Source: a virus | Strand: one strand, 5' to 3' | Length of the DNA: 21,913 nt | IMG/VR virus record: IMGVR_UViG_3300032893_000294 | Coordinates: 1 to 21,913 of that record | Notes under the pieces: model-generated | What the model was told of the DNA's origin: nothing | Databases searched by the model: none | Seen by the model: the letters and a program-made list of their open reading frames with translations, nothing else | Made by a program: the position numbers and the translations under genes | Shown: piece after piece, positions 1 to 4,569 of the stretch | Numbering within the stretch: the stretch's first letter is position 1 | How the letters are laid out: each line of letters starts with the position of its first letter

Positions 1-1
1 C

Positions 2-271
2 AATGCCAGGGCCAAGACGCCAGAGGAATACAAGACAAAAGGCAGCGATTGTGCGCTCTGCGTCTTGTTTCCAATGTCATCCTGCGGGTCGTGTCCGGTA
101 GCAAATAAAACCGGTTACTCAGACTGCGTTGGTACGCCGTATTATGACGCACGGGCCGCCGCTATGGATTGGGCCATTTTCAGAACTGAACAAGAGCGCA
201 ACGCCGCCCACGCTGCCGCCCGTGAGGAAGTAGCCTTCCTGAAGTCGCTGCTGCCGAAGGGGAAGAAATGA
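2..271 (+). CDS. CxxC-rich small phage protein, 5' end outside window
   Basis: The frame is open from the left edge to a TGA at 269-271, so the gene very likely starts upstream; a TTG at 65 is the first start-like codon but would cut off the first CxxC. The visible 89 residues have CALC, then CGSC-P and a later C before a G-T-P-Y motif, followed by a charged helix ending GKK. Two CxxC pairs suggest a small zinc-binding knuckle. Proteins with this cysteine spacing are common uncharacterised phage accessory proteins, to my knowledge; the function is unknown. The stop overlaps the next ATG (ATGA at 268), so it belongs to the plus-strand operon. Confidence 0.75.
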   Translation, partial: NARAKTPEEYKTKGSDCALCVLFPMSSCGSCPVANKTGYSDCVGTPYYDARAAAMDWAIFRTEQERNAAHAAAREEVAFLKSLLPKGKK

Positions 272-426
272 CCGCTTGGCTCCTCGAACCCTTGATCGCG
301 CTCTGCTGGTCGCCTGTCCTCGCCGTCTGCTGGTGCGCGCTGGTGCTGTGGTACCTGGTCGCCCGGCTCGTGGTCTGGCTAGCCGTGGCATTGGCGCTGG
401 TGATGGTCGTGCTGGGGAGGGTGTGA
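268..426 (+). CDS. Small hydrophobic membrane protein (52 aa)
   Basis: ATG at 268 overlaps the upstream stop (ATGA) and follows an AAGGGGAAG Shine-Dalgarno-like stretch. The 52-residue product is almost entirely hydrophobic, rich in Leu, Val, Ala and Trp, with one or two membrane segments (about 5-30 and 31-50) and a short basic end. Its stop TGA overlaps the ATG of the HTH gene at 426. It has no recognisable family. The tight coupling on both sides and the RBS are the main evidence that it is real; membrane microproteins of this kind in phages can act as holin-like, exclusion or anchoring proteins, but nothing here decides which. Confidence 0.6.
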   Translation: MTAWLLEPLIALCWSPVLAVCWCALVLWYLVARLVVWLAVALALVMVVLGRV

Positions 427-1046
427 TGCGCTCGCAGGAATGGATGGAAACTGAAGCGATCATCCACGGTCATGTTCAGCAGTTCTCGACCGACAAGCGC
501 CAACGACCGTTGGACATGTTCGTCCTTAACGCACGTTATCAAGCCGGGGAGACGTTGTCGGAAATCGCTGCCGATATGAAAATGAATTCAGATACTTTAT
601 CAAGACATCTTAAGGCCATAGGCGTAACGATCTACCGCAAAGGGCATCGTTCTTCATCTATCAAAAATGAGCGTAATGCCAAAGCCTGTGAAATGTATTT
701 GGCAGGTTATTCCTTGGGAGAAGTGGCATCCGAATTCAAAATTTCACGAGAACGCGTTCGACAGATTCTTGTGCAGTCTGGTGTTACTGAACGCCATGGC
801 GTAGGTGTTCAAAGGAAAGAACAATGGACGGCGGCACGGATAAGAAAGAACGCAAAAGCTCAAGCTGTTGCCGAACGACGCGCCGCACGTAAACGGCGAG
901 ATGATGAATGTGTCCGACGATATGAAGCTGGCGAAACCTACAAGGAAATCACAAAAGCGACCGGCCGCCCGGTGTCAAAGCTAGTTGTTCTATTTCGTAA
1001 ACGTGGTTGTGCATATCGAATTAAGCCAAAGAATAAACAGCCATGA
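426..1046 (+). CDS. Triple helix-turn-helix DNA-binding protein
   Basis: The start is taken as ATG 426, which overlaps the previous stop and has GGGGAGGG just upstream; the frame is open further 5' but that part overlaps the microprotein gene. The 206-aa product holds three similar units, each beginning with Y-x-A-G: residues about 38-67, 91-121 and 166-197. The middle unit (S-L-G-E-V-A ... S-R-E-R-V-R-Q-I-L) closely resembles the recognition helix of sigma-70 region 4. A very basic stretch (about 138-161) links units two and three. The gene is clearly less GC-rich than its neighbours, which suggests separate acquisition. A DNA-binding regulator is likely; whether it represses, activates or acts like a sigma or anti-termination factor cannot be told. 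Its ATGA junction at 1043 couples it to the next gene. Confidence 0.85.
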   Translation: MRSQEWMETEAIIHGHVQQFSTDKRQRPLDMFVLNARYQAGETLSEIAADMKMNSDTLSRHLKAIGVTIYRKGHRSSSIKNERNAKACEMYLAGYSLGEVASEFKISRERVRQILVQSGVTERHGVGVQRKEQWTAARIRKNAKAQAVAERRAARKRRDDECVRRYEAGETYKEITKATGRPVSKLVVLFRKRGCAYRIKPKNKQP

Positions 1047-1207
1047 TCGATCTGTTACTTCGCACCGCCACAGGCACCGCCGGCCTATTGCTACTGGTCT
1101 TAAGCGCCCAGCTGTGGTCGCTCGACTGGTGGGGTTCTGGTCTGGCGGCCACCTGCGGCGGCTGTGCGCTGGCGTGCGCGGTGTTCTGGAGGGAACTGGA
1201 ATGGTGA
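1043..1207 (+). CDS. Small membrane protein (54 aa)
   Basis: ATG at 1043 overlaps the HTH gene's stop (ATGA). The product has a short polar start, a hydrophobic segment at about 11-25, a W-W-G turn, and a second hydrophobic Cys/Ala-rich segment at about 33-48, ending in charged residues. This reads as a two-pass membrane hairpin. No family is recognised. It has no strong RBS, so translation is probably coupled to the HTH gene. It resembles the microprotein at 268-426 in size and position relative to the HTH gene, so the HTH gene is bracketed by two membrane microproteins. Confidence 0.6.
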   Translation: MIDLLLRTATGTAGLLLLVLSAQLWSLDWWGSGLAATCGGCALACAVFWRELEW

Positions 1208-1260
1208 TCGATGCCCGCATAAGGCGCCCGGTGGTCAATCTGTGGGAGAAGTACAAATGA
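1201..1260 (+). CDS. Possible 19-residue peptide
   Basis: An ATG at 1201 lies seven bases after GGAGGG, one of the best Shine-Dalgarno matches in the cassette. The reading frame runs 19 codons to TGA 1258-1260, which overlaps the next ATG (1257). The peptide is basic and contains one Trp. It may be a real micropeptide or a leader that keeps ribosomes loaded for the gene at 1257. Evidence is only the RBS and the overlap on each side. Confidence 0.4.
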   Translation: MVIDARIRRPVVNLWEKYK

Positions 1261-1598
1261 GCTACGATTTCTATGTGGGGCAGAAGGTGGTGTGCGTCGA
1301 TGATAACTTACACATGGATTGGGAGTCAAACAGAGGGTGTGAACCGTGGCCGCTTATGGTGACTAATGGCAGTGCGTACGTCATCTCGGAAATACTTCTT
1401 TTGACAAAAAATAACGGAATAACCATACAGGGCCTTAGACTGCGTGGAGTAGTGAGAGATTGTAATTGTCCGCTTGACGCACGCCGCTTCCGCCCCCTCG
1501 AAACCAAATCCGACCCGCTCGAAATCTTTCGCCAGATGTGCCGCGATGCTGAATCCGGCCAGAAGCGCAAGCTGGAGCGGACCAAGGTGCAGCCATGA
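1257..1598 (+). CDS. Small soluble phage protein with VGQKVVCVDD start
   Basis: ATG 1257 is preceded by GGGAGA eight bases upstream. The 113-aa product begins with F-Y-V-G-Q-K-V-V-C-V-D-D, then a segment with Y-V-I-S-E-I and I-Q-G-L-R-L-R-G, and a charged C-terminus. This layout, a beta-rich small domain with a VGQ-V-C-V-D start, is one I know from many uncharacterised phage and alphaproteobacterial proteins and looks like an SH3-like barrel, though that fold is inference. It has Cys at 14, 28 and two in the R-D-C-N-C motif. The function is unknown. Its stop overlaps the Fic gene start at 1595. Confidence 0.75.
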   Translation: MSYDFYVGQKVVCVDDNLHMDWESNRGCEPWPLMVTNGSAYVISEILLLTKNNGITIQGLRLRGVVRDCNCPLDARRFRPLETKSDPLEIFRQMCRDAESGQKRKLERTKVQP

Positions 1599-2053
1599 CT
1601 AGCGTCACGCTTGGCCTACGCGGGTTCATCGCGGAGTCGAATCATATTGAAGGAATCGACCGGGAACCGTTTGACCGAGAGATCGAAGCAGCAGAACGCT
1701 TTCTGCGGATAGTTGAACCGACGGCCATTGACCTAGGCGACATGCAGGCCGTTTTTGCACCGGGCAAACCGTTACGTGAGCGCGTCGGCATGGACGTTTG
1801 TGTCGGCGAGTACATGGCCCCTGAAGGCGGGCCGCAAATAGTGGCAGCCCTCAACAAGATCATGCGCTCAGCACGCGGCGGCGTTCACCCGTGGAAGGTC
1901 CACGTCCGGTTTGAAAAGCTGCATCCCTACCTAGACGGTAACGGTCGAACAGGACGGATGCTATGGCTGTGGGGCATGGAGCGCCAAGGGCGTCGGGGGT
2001 TCGCGCTGCCATTCCTTCATTGGTTTTACTATCAAACGCTCGAACATTTGTGA
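1595..2053 (+). CDS. Fic domain protein (probable AMP/NMP transferase)
   Basis: Fic proteins transfer AMP or another nucleotide from NTP onto Ser, Thr or Tyr of a target protein. Residues 110-121 give a complete Fic active-site motif, H-P-Y-L-D-G-N-G-R-T-G-R, with catalytic His110, Asp114, Asn116, Arg118 and Arg121 all present. Upstream, residues about 66-90 look like the beta-hairpin flap that holds the target. Residues 15-20 read S-N-H-I-E-G, matching the [S/T]xxxE[G/N] inhibitory-helix motif, here N-terminal as in class II Fic proteins. At 152 aa it is a minimal Fic core with no extra domain. ATGA overlap with the upstream gene fixes the start. The target is unknown; host modification during infection or a toxin-like role are both possible. 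Confidence 0.9.
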   Translation: MTSVTLGLRGFIAESNHIEGIDREPFDREIEAAERFLRIVEPTAIDLGDMQAVFAPGKPLRERVGMDVCVGEYMAPEGGPQIVAALNKIMRSARGGVHPWKVHVRFEKLHPYLDGNGRTGRMLWLWGMERQGRRGFALPFLHWFYYQTLEHL

Positions 2054-2064
2054 GGAGAACTGCA

Positions 2065-2589
2065 ATGCACCCCAACACCATCGTCCTTATCGGCTCGACG
2101 CTCATGCTGGCCGCGTTTGCCTACCTGCTGCTGGCCGGCCAGGCAGGCGCCGCCGACAAGAACTTCCCGCAATGCTGCACGGCCATCTATGGGTCCAGCG
2201 GGTGTACGCCGATGAAGGAGTGTGTGGCGCAGGCCACAACAGGACATATCACTGTTCCGAATCATCCACTACCGCCCAACAGTAGCAATGGCGAATGGGC
2301 CAGTGTTTGTGTCATGGACATTGGCTATCCGTGTGAAGTGATGGCCGTTGACGAAGACCCACTGACCGCCGCCCACGCGCTTTGCCACGAGCACGAGCTG
2401 GCCAACGTCAGGCTACTCAGCAACCCAACCAAACCGCTCTACGCAACGGGCTGGCAGAAAGACTGCGAGGCGGTTGCGGTCAAATACGCCCGCCGCGAGG
2501 CCGACGAAGAACGCAAGGCGCGCGAGGCATTCAAAGCCAAGGAGAAGGCCGATCTCGCCTTCGTGCATAAGGTGGCGGTGGGGCCATGA
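2065..2589 (+). CDS. Secreted cysteine-rich protein of unknown function
   Basis: ATG 2065 follows TGAGGAGA, a strong RBS. Residues 1-30 are a Sec signal peptide: hydrophobic 6-24, with a likely cut after A-G-A near residue 29. The mature part (about 145 aa) has eight cysteines (37, 38, 47, 53, 82, 90, 107, 134), an even number consistent with periplasmic disulphides, and a His-rich motif H-A-L-C-H-E-H-E at 104-111 that could bind a metal. The last 35 residues form a highly charged Arg/Glu/Lys helix. It is not HExxH, so a zinc protease is not supported. No family is recognised. A periplasmic role such as altering the envelope or blocking superinfection is inference only. Confidence 0.8.
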   Translation: MHPNTIVLIGSTLMLAAFAYLLLAGQAGAADKNFPQCCTAIYGSSGCTPMKECVAQATTGHITVPNHPLPPNSSNGEWASVCVMDIGYPCEVMAVDEDPLTAAHALCHEHELANVRLLSNPTKPLYATGWQKDCEAVAVKYARREADEERKAREAFKAKEKADLAFVHKVAVGP

Positions 2590-2729
2590 GCGATATCGCC
2601 GACTACGGCTGGAAGATGTTCATGTATGGCGTCATTGCCGCCAATCAGGTTTGGCTCATGGTGATAGTTCTTTATGTCGTGCCAAAGATGAATGAGCTGA
2701 GGCAGAAAGCAAAAGGCCCCGACGTTTGA
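2586..2729 (+). CDS. Small single-pass membrane protein (47 aa)
   Basis: ATG 2586 overlaps the stop of the secreted-protein gene. The product has a polar start, a membrane segment at about 14-34 and a positively charged tail (K-M-N-E-L-R-Q-K-A-K), so the C-terminus probably faces the cytoplasm. It is the last gene of the plus-strand cassette, and its stop lies inside the hairpin at 2712-2743. No family is recognised. Confidence 0.6.
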   Translation: MSDIADYGWKMFMYGVIAANQVWLMVIVLYVVPKMNELRQKAKGPDV

Positions 2730-2743
2730 CCGCCGGAGCCTTT
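2712..2743. terminator. Hairpin between convergent operons, probable bidirectional terminator
   Basis: AAAGGCCCCG (2712-2721) pairs with CGGAGCCTTT (2734-2743) with one mismatch and a 12-nt loop. It lies where the plus-strand cassette meets the minus-strand unit. Read on the minus strand the stem is followed by TTTTGCTTT, a fair U-tract; on the plus strand it is followed only by TTT, so it should work better for the minus strand. Confidence 0.6.
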
Positions 2744-2782
2744 CACACTTGGGCGCCGGGGGGCGGGACGCCCGAGGCGAAT

Positions 2783-3109
2783 TCAGATGGCCGCTTCGAT
2801 GGACGTGATGATACCGCTGATAAAGTTGAGCCCATCGGTCAGCGCCTTCATGGCGCCGTTCCACGCGTCGGACTTGGCCTGCTCCGCATAAGGCCCCCAG
2901 GCTTGAGTGAACGCGTCGGATGGCGAGACGCCCTGCTGGATGAGTTCCGAGAACTTGGTTACGCCGACATTGAAGTCGTTCAGCTCTTCGCCCACCAGAC
3001 CAATGGCATCGGCCGACAGGGCCGAAACAGTGGACGCCGCATTACCGAGAACGCCTGCCTTGGCGGCATTGAGAAGCCCGGCCCAGATAGGCTGTGCAAA
3101 CAGGGACAT
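2783..3109 (-). CDS. Unknown 108-aa protein in its own transcription unit
   Basis: ATG at 3109-3107 follows AAAGGAGA (3116-3122), an excellent RBS. The 108-aa product is mostly helical, rich in Ala, Gly and Ser, net acidic, with few basic residues and no cysteine. It has hydrophobic or amphipathic stretches near 8-24 and 94-108 but no clear signal peptide. I do not recognise a family. It is separated from the lysis operon by 263 bp of structured non-coding DNA with a promoter and terminator, and has a terminator just after it. That isolation fits a moron-like gene expressed independently of the tail and lysis genes. A late small structural protein is an alternative. Confidence 0.8.
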   Translation of the reverse strand: MSLFAQPIWAGLLNAAKAGVLGNAASTVSALSADAIGLVGEELNDFNVGVTKFSELIQQGVSPSDAFTQAWGPYAEQAKSDAWNGAMKALTDGLNFISGIITSIEAAI

Positions 3110-3130
3110 GATGATTCTCCTTTGGGTTAT

Positions 3131-3210
3131 GACGCGAGCGCCGCGTCCGGCGGTCCACCCATTGCCCTAGGGGTCAGCACCCAAAGGATGGGGCAGGCAA
3201 CGGATGGACC
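3131..3210 (-). promoter_or_regulatory. Structured leader upstream of the 108-aa gene
   Basis: On the minus strand GGTCCATCCGTTGCC (3210-3196) can pair with GGCAATGGGTGGACC (3166-3152) over 15 bp with two G-U pairs. In RNA from the plus strand these would be A-C mismatches, so the pairing favours minus-strand RNA. Inside it is a small CCCA/TGGG hairpin. Next comes GACGCG-GCGCT-CGCGTC (3147-3131), a perfect 6-bp hairpin ending eight bases before the RBS. There is no open frame with coding character. It may protect or gate the RBS at 3116-3122. Confidence 0.6.
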
Positions 3211-3226
3211 CCCGGATGGGGCGCGT

Positions 3227-3251
3227 AAAACAAGGGCCGAAGACGCCCTTG
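3227..3251 (-). terminator. Rho-independent terminator
   Basis: On the minus strand CAAGGGC pairs perfectly with GCCCTTG around the 7-nt loop GTCTTCG, followed at once by TTTT (3230-3227). A 7-bp GC-rich stem with a UUCG-containing loop and a U-run is a classic intrinsic terminator. It ends the candidate small RNA and would also stop read-through from the lysis operon. Confidence 0.8.
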
Positions 3252-3332
3252 CGACTCCGGCCCTTGCTGTGGGTTGGATACTACCAGGTCATGACGCTGG
3301 TAGGCGGCTTCCCTGTGCACCGGTAAAGCCAT
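3227..3332 (-). ncRNA. Candidate phage small RNA or attenuated leader (about 106 nt)
   Basis: The predicted start is near 3332, seven bases after the -10 box; the end is the T-run of the terminator at 3227-3230. In order the RNA could form GGCTT/AAGCC (3330-3326 with 3310-3306), a perfect 7-bp hairpin CTACCAG/CTGGTAG (3303-3297 with 3287-3281) whose 9-nt loop holds the palindrome GTCATGAC, a single-stranded stretch, and the terminator hairpin. An upstream AAGGGCCG (3265-3258) can pair with CGGCCCTT (3239-3232) in competition with the terminator stem, which would allow on/off switching. This is read directly from sequence; expression and function are inferred. A C4/IsrK-type antisense RNA is one family to test, not a claim. 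Confidence 0.55.
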
Positions 3333-3338
3333 GGAGCC

Positions 3339-3367
3339 AGTATAAATCGGGGCGCAGGGAGAGGCAA
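3339..3367 (-). promoter_or_regulatory. Sigma70-like promoter
   Basis: Minus-strand TTGCCT (3367-3362) and TATACT (3344-3339) are separated by exactly 17 bases. The -10 matches consensus at five of six positions and the -35 at four of six. The -10 lies in an AT-rich island within GC-rich DNA, just after the stop of the last lysis-operon gene. It points at the candidate small RNA and, past the terminator, at the 108-aa gene. Confidence 0.6.
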
Positions 3368-3372
3368 GTAGG

Positions 3373-3714
3373 CTAGCACGGGTCGCTGGACGGCTGCTTG
3401 GGCGAAATCTTTTGTTCCAGTTGGCGGATACGGCGCTTGAGCTTGTTCACGTCATCGTCCGCCGCGTCAGACGGGTGAGCCTGGGCATCCGCCTTTGCCC
3501 GCTTGAGCTTGTCGCAATAGAAGTCCTCGGCGAACAGGGCCTGGGTGAGCGACTCGTCGCCCTGCTCCTTCTGGATTTGCTGGCCTTCCGCATAAGGCAC
3601 CCACGGCGGCAGGTGCCCGCCTACAACCGTGGTGAAGATCGTCACCACAGTCACCACGACGCCCAGCGCGGCGCCGGCCTCAGCAATCCGCTTTAGACTG
3701 TCCATTATGTTCAT
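3373..3714 (-). CDS. Membrane-anchored coiled-coil protein (113 aa)
   Basis: The product has one membrane segment at about 13-33, then a W-V-P-Y stretch, an acidic middle and a charged coiled-coil helix near 88-105 ending P-S-S-D-P-C. No lipobox or signal cleavage site is clear, so a type II-like membrane protein with its C-terminus in the periplasm is the simplest reading. It overlaps the preceding gene by 35 bp, more than other junctions in the operon. It closes the lysis-side operon and is followed by the promoter at 3339-3367. No family is recognised; holin-related or spanin-like roles are possible but unsupported. Confidence 0.65.
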   Translation of the reverse strand: MNIMDSLKRIAEAGAALGVVVTVVTIFTTVVGGHLPPWVPYAEGQQIQKEQGDESLTQALFAEDFYCDKLKRAKADAQAHPSDAADDDVNKLKRRIRQLEQKISPKQPSSDPC

Positions 3715-3850
3715 GGCAGTTGCACCTTTCCAGTTCGGTTTCCAGCCGTGTCACCCGTTGCTGGAGCGCATTGACGGCCAGCGCGCACCAGCCAACGATG
3801 CCAGCGCCAATGATCAAGGCGACAGTGTAGGCAGACTGTACCGCATCCAC
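3680..3850 (-). CDS. Small TM plus coiled-coil protein (56 aa)
   Basis: I chose GTG at 3850, four bases after the upstream stop and six bases after a GGCGAG RBS-like stretch; a longer frame would overlap the upstream gene. The product has a membrane segment at about 8-26, then a heptad-like helix (L-Q-Q-R-V-T-R-L-E-T-E-L-E) and a Cys/His-rich tail, C-N-C-H-E-H. This layout resembles small i-spanin-like or holin-accessory proteins, but a good spanin pair already exists upstream. The function is unknown. Confidence 0.55.
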   Translation of the reverse strand: MDAVQSAYTVALIIGAGIVGWCALAVNALQQRVTRLETELERCNCHEHNGQSKADC

Positions 3851-3854
3851 ACGA

Positions 3855-4019
3855 TCAGCTCGCCTGATTGACGATGGGTTGAATCTTCGCGGCCAGCGCC
3901 GTCTCACCTTGTGCCGTCAGTGCATCGCAGATGCACTGTCCCTCTTCTTTGGTCAGGCTGACCTTTTCGTCAGGATGACCAGCAACGGAAACGATAATTC
4001 CACCGCCCGAGCTACTCAT
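3855..4019 (-). CDS. Small soluble protein (54 aa)
   Basis: ATG at 4019-4017 follows CAGGAGAAATAG, where GGAG is the RBS and TAG the stop of the preceding gene. The 54-residue product starts with M-S-S-S-G-G-G, then a short beta-like stretch, then two likely helices with a C-I-C motif and the pattern T-A-Q-G-E-T-A-L-A-A-K-I. It has no membrane segment. It is a short unknown protein placed among small membrane proteins. The longer frame starting at 4142 is rejected because it lacks an RBS and overlaps its neighbour. Confidence 0.6.
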   Translation of the reverse strand: MSSSGGGIIVSVAGHPDEKVSLTKEEGQCICDALTAQGETALAAKIQPIVNQAS

Positions 4020-4021
4020 GG

Positions 4022-4294
4022 CTATTTCTCCTGATGATGCAGAAGGTCTTGGGGCACCTTCACGCCCTGATTGGAAAGCTGCTCCAGAAATGCCTCGTTG
4101 CGCTGGAGCCAGTACGACATCACAGACGCCTGCTTCTGGCATTCAAAGGCATAGAACGCGGACATGATCGAAAGCACGATGGCGAACGCCGTGAAGAACG
4201 GACGGTCCATGCCGACAAGGCTAACGCGAACATTGGAGCCGGAGCCTTCGACCCGCTGCCCCATGTCGTCAATCGCTGTGTGGCCTTCGCTCAT
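4022..4294 (-). CDS. Single-pass membrane protein (90 aa)
   Basis: The start ATG lies two bases after the stop of the upstream gene. Residues 1-30 are soluble, about 33-50 form one membrane segment (F-F-T-A-F-A-I-V-L-S-I-M-S-A-F-Y), and the rest is a helix with aromatic and Gln residues ending H-H-Q-E-K. It lies in the lysis region after the spanins. An antiholin, second holin or accessory membrane protein is possible; the sequence does not decide. Confidence 0.65.
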   Translation of the reverse strand: MSEGHTAIDDMGQRVEGSGSNVRVSLVGMDRPFFTAFAIVLSIMSAFYAFECQKQASVMSYWLQRNEAFLEQLSNQGVKVPQDLLHHQEK

Positions 4295-4296
4295 CG

Positions 4297-4566
4297 TCAG
4301 AATCCAAGAAAATGCTTCACGAAATCATGCACTAAAGGGTTATACGCAATCAGCACGACCACGAGGATAAGCCCCGCGATTTCGATTCTCCGCAATCTGT
4401 TTTCCGACCCGTTCTGGCTCTTGCGTAGTTCGCGATAGCGAAGCGCACACCGCGTCACATGTCGGTCAAGATCGGTCGTCTCCGACTTGTCCGGCATTCC
4501 CAATTCATCATCTTGCGGATCATAATCACCACGTCCAAGATTGAAGATGCTCGCCAAGGCGTTCAT
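4297..4566 (-). CDS. C-terminal tail-anchored membrane protein (89 aa)
   Basis: The start follows the spanin stop by three bases with TTAGGGA just upstream. The first 60 residues are polar and charged, and about 63-78 (A-G-L-I-L-V-V-V-L-I-A-Y) form a membrane segment near the C-terminus, followed by an aromatic tail. This tail-anchored arrangement is seen in some small phage lysis-region proteins. The function is unknown; it is probably co-expressed with the spanins. Confidence 0.65.
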   Translation of the reverse strand: MNALASIFNLGRGDYDPQDDELGMPDKSETTDLDRHVTRCALRYRELRKSQNGSENRLRRIEIAGLILVVVLIAYNPLVHDFVKHFLGF

Positions 4567-4569
4567 TCC

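Noticed and set aside
276-425. 5' extension of the HTH gene
   Set aside because: It is Arg/Gly/Ala-rich shadow sequence over the microprotein gene; ATG 426 has a good RBS.
1595-2589. Toxin-antitoxin pair of Fic and its downstream neighbour
   Set aside because: The neighbour has a signal peptide and would be exported, so it is not a plausible cytoplasmic antitoxin; the inhibitory motif lies within the Fic protein.
2100-2589. Zinc metalloprotease call for the secreted protein
   Set aside because: The His cluster is not HExxH and no third ligand pattern is visible.
2748-2776. Second hairpin CTTGGGCG/CGCCCGAG after the plus-strand cassette
   Set aside because: Stable on the plus strand but with no U-run after it, so not called a terminator on its own.
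3174-3332. 52-codon minus-strand frame starting at the predicted transcript start
   Set aside because: It has no RBS, runs through the terminator hairpin and has Pro/Arg/Gln-rich out-of-frame composition. Structure explains the region better, though leaderless translation cannot be fully excluded.
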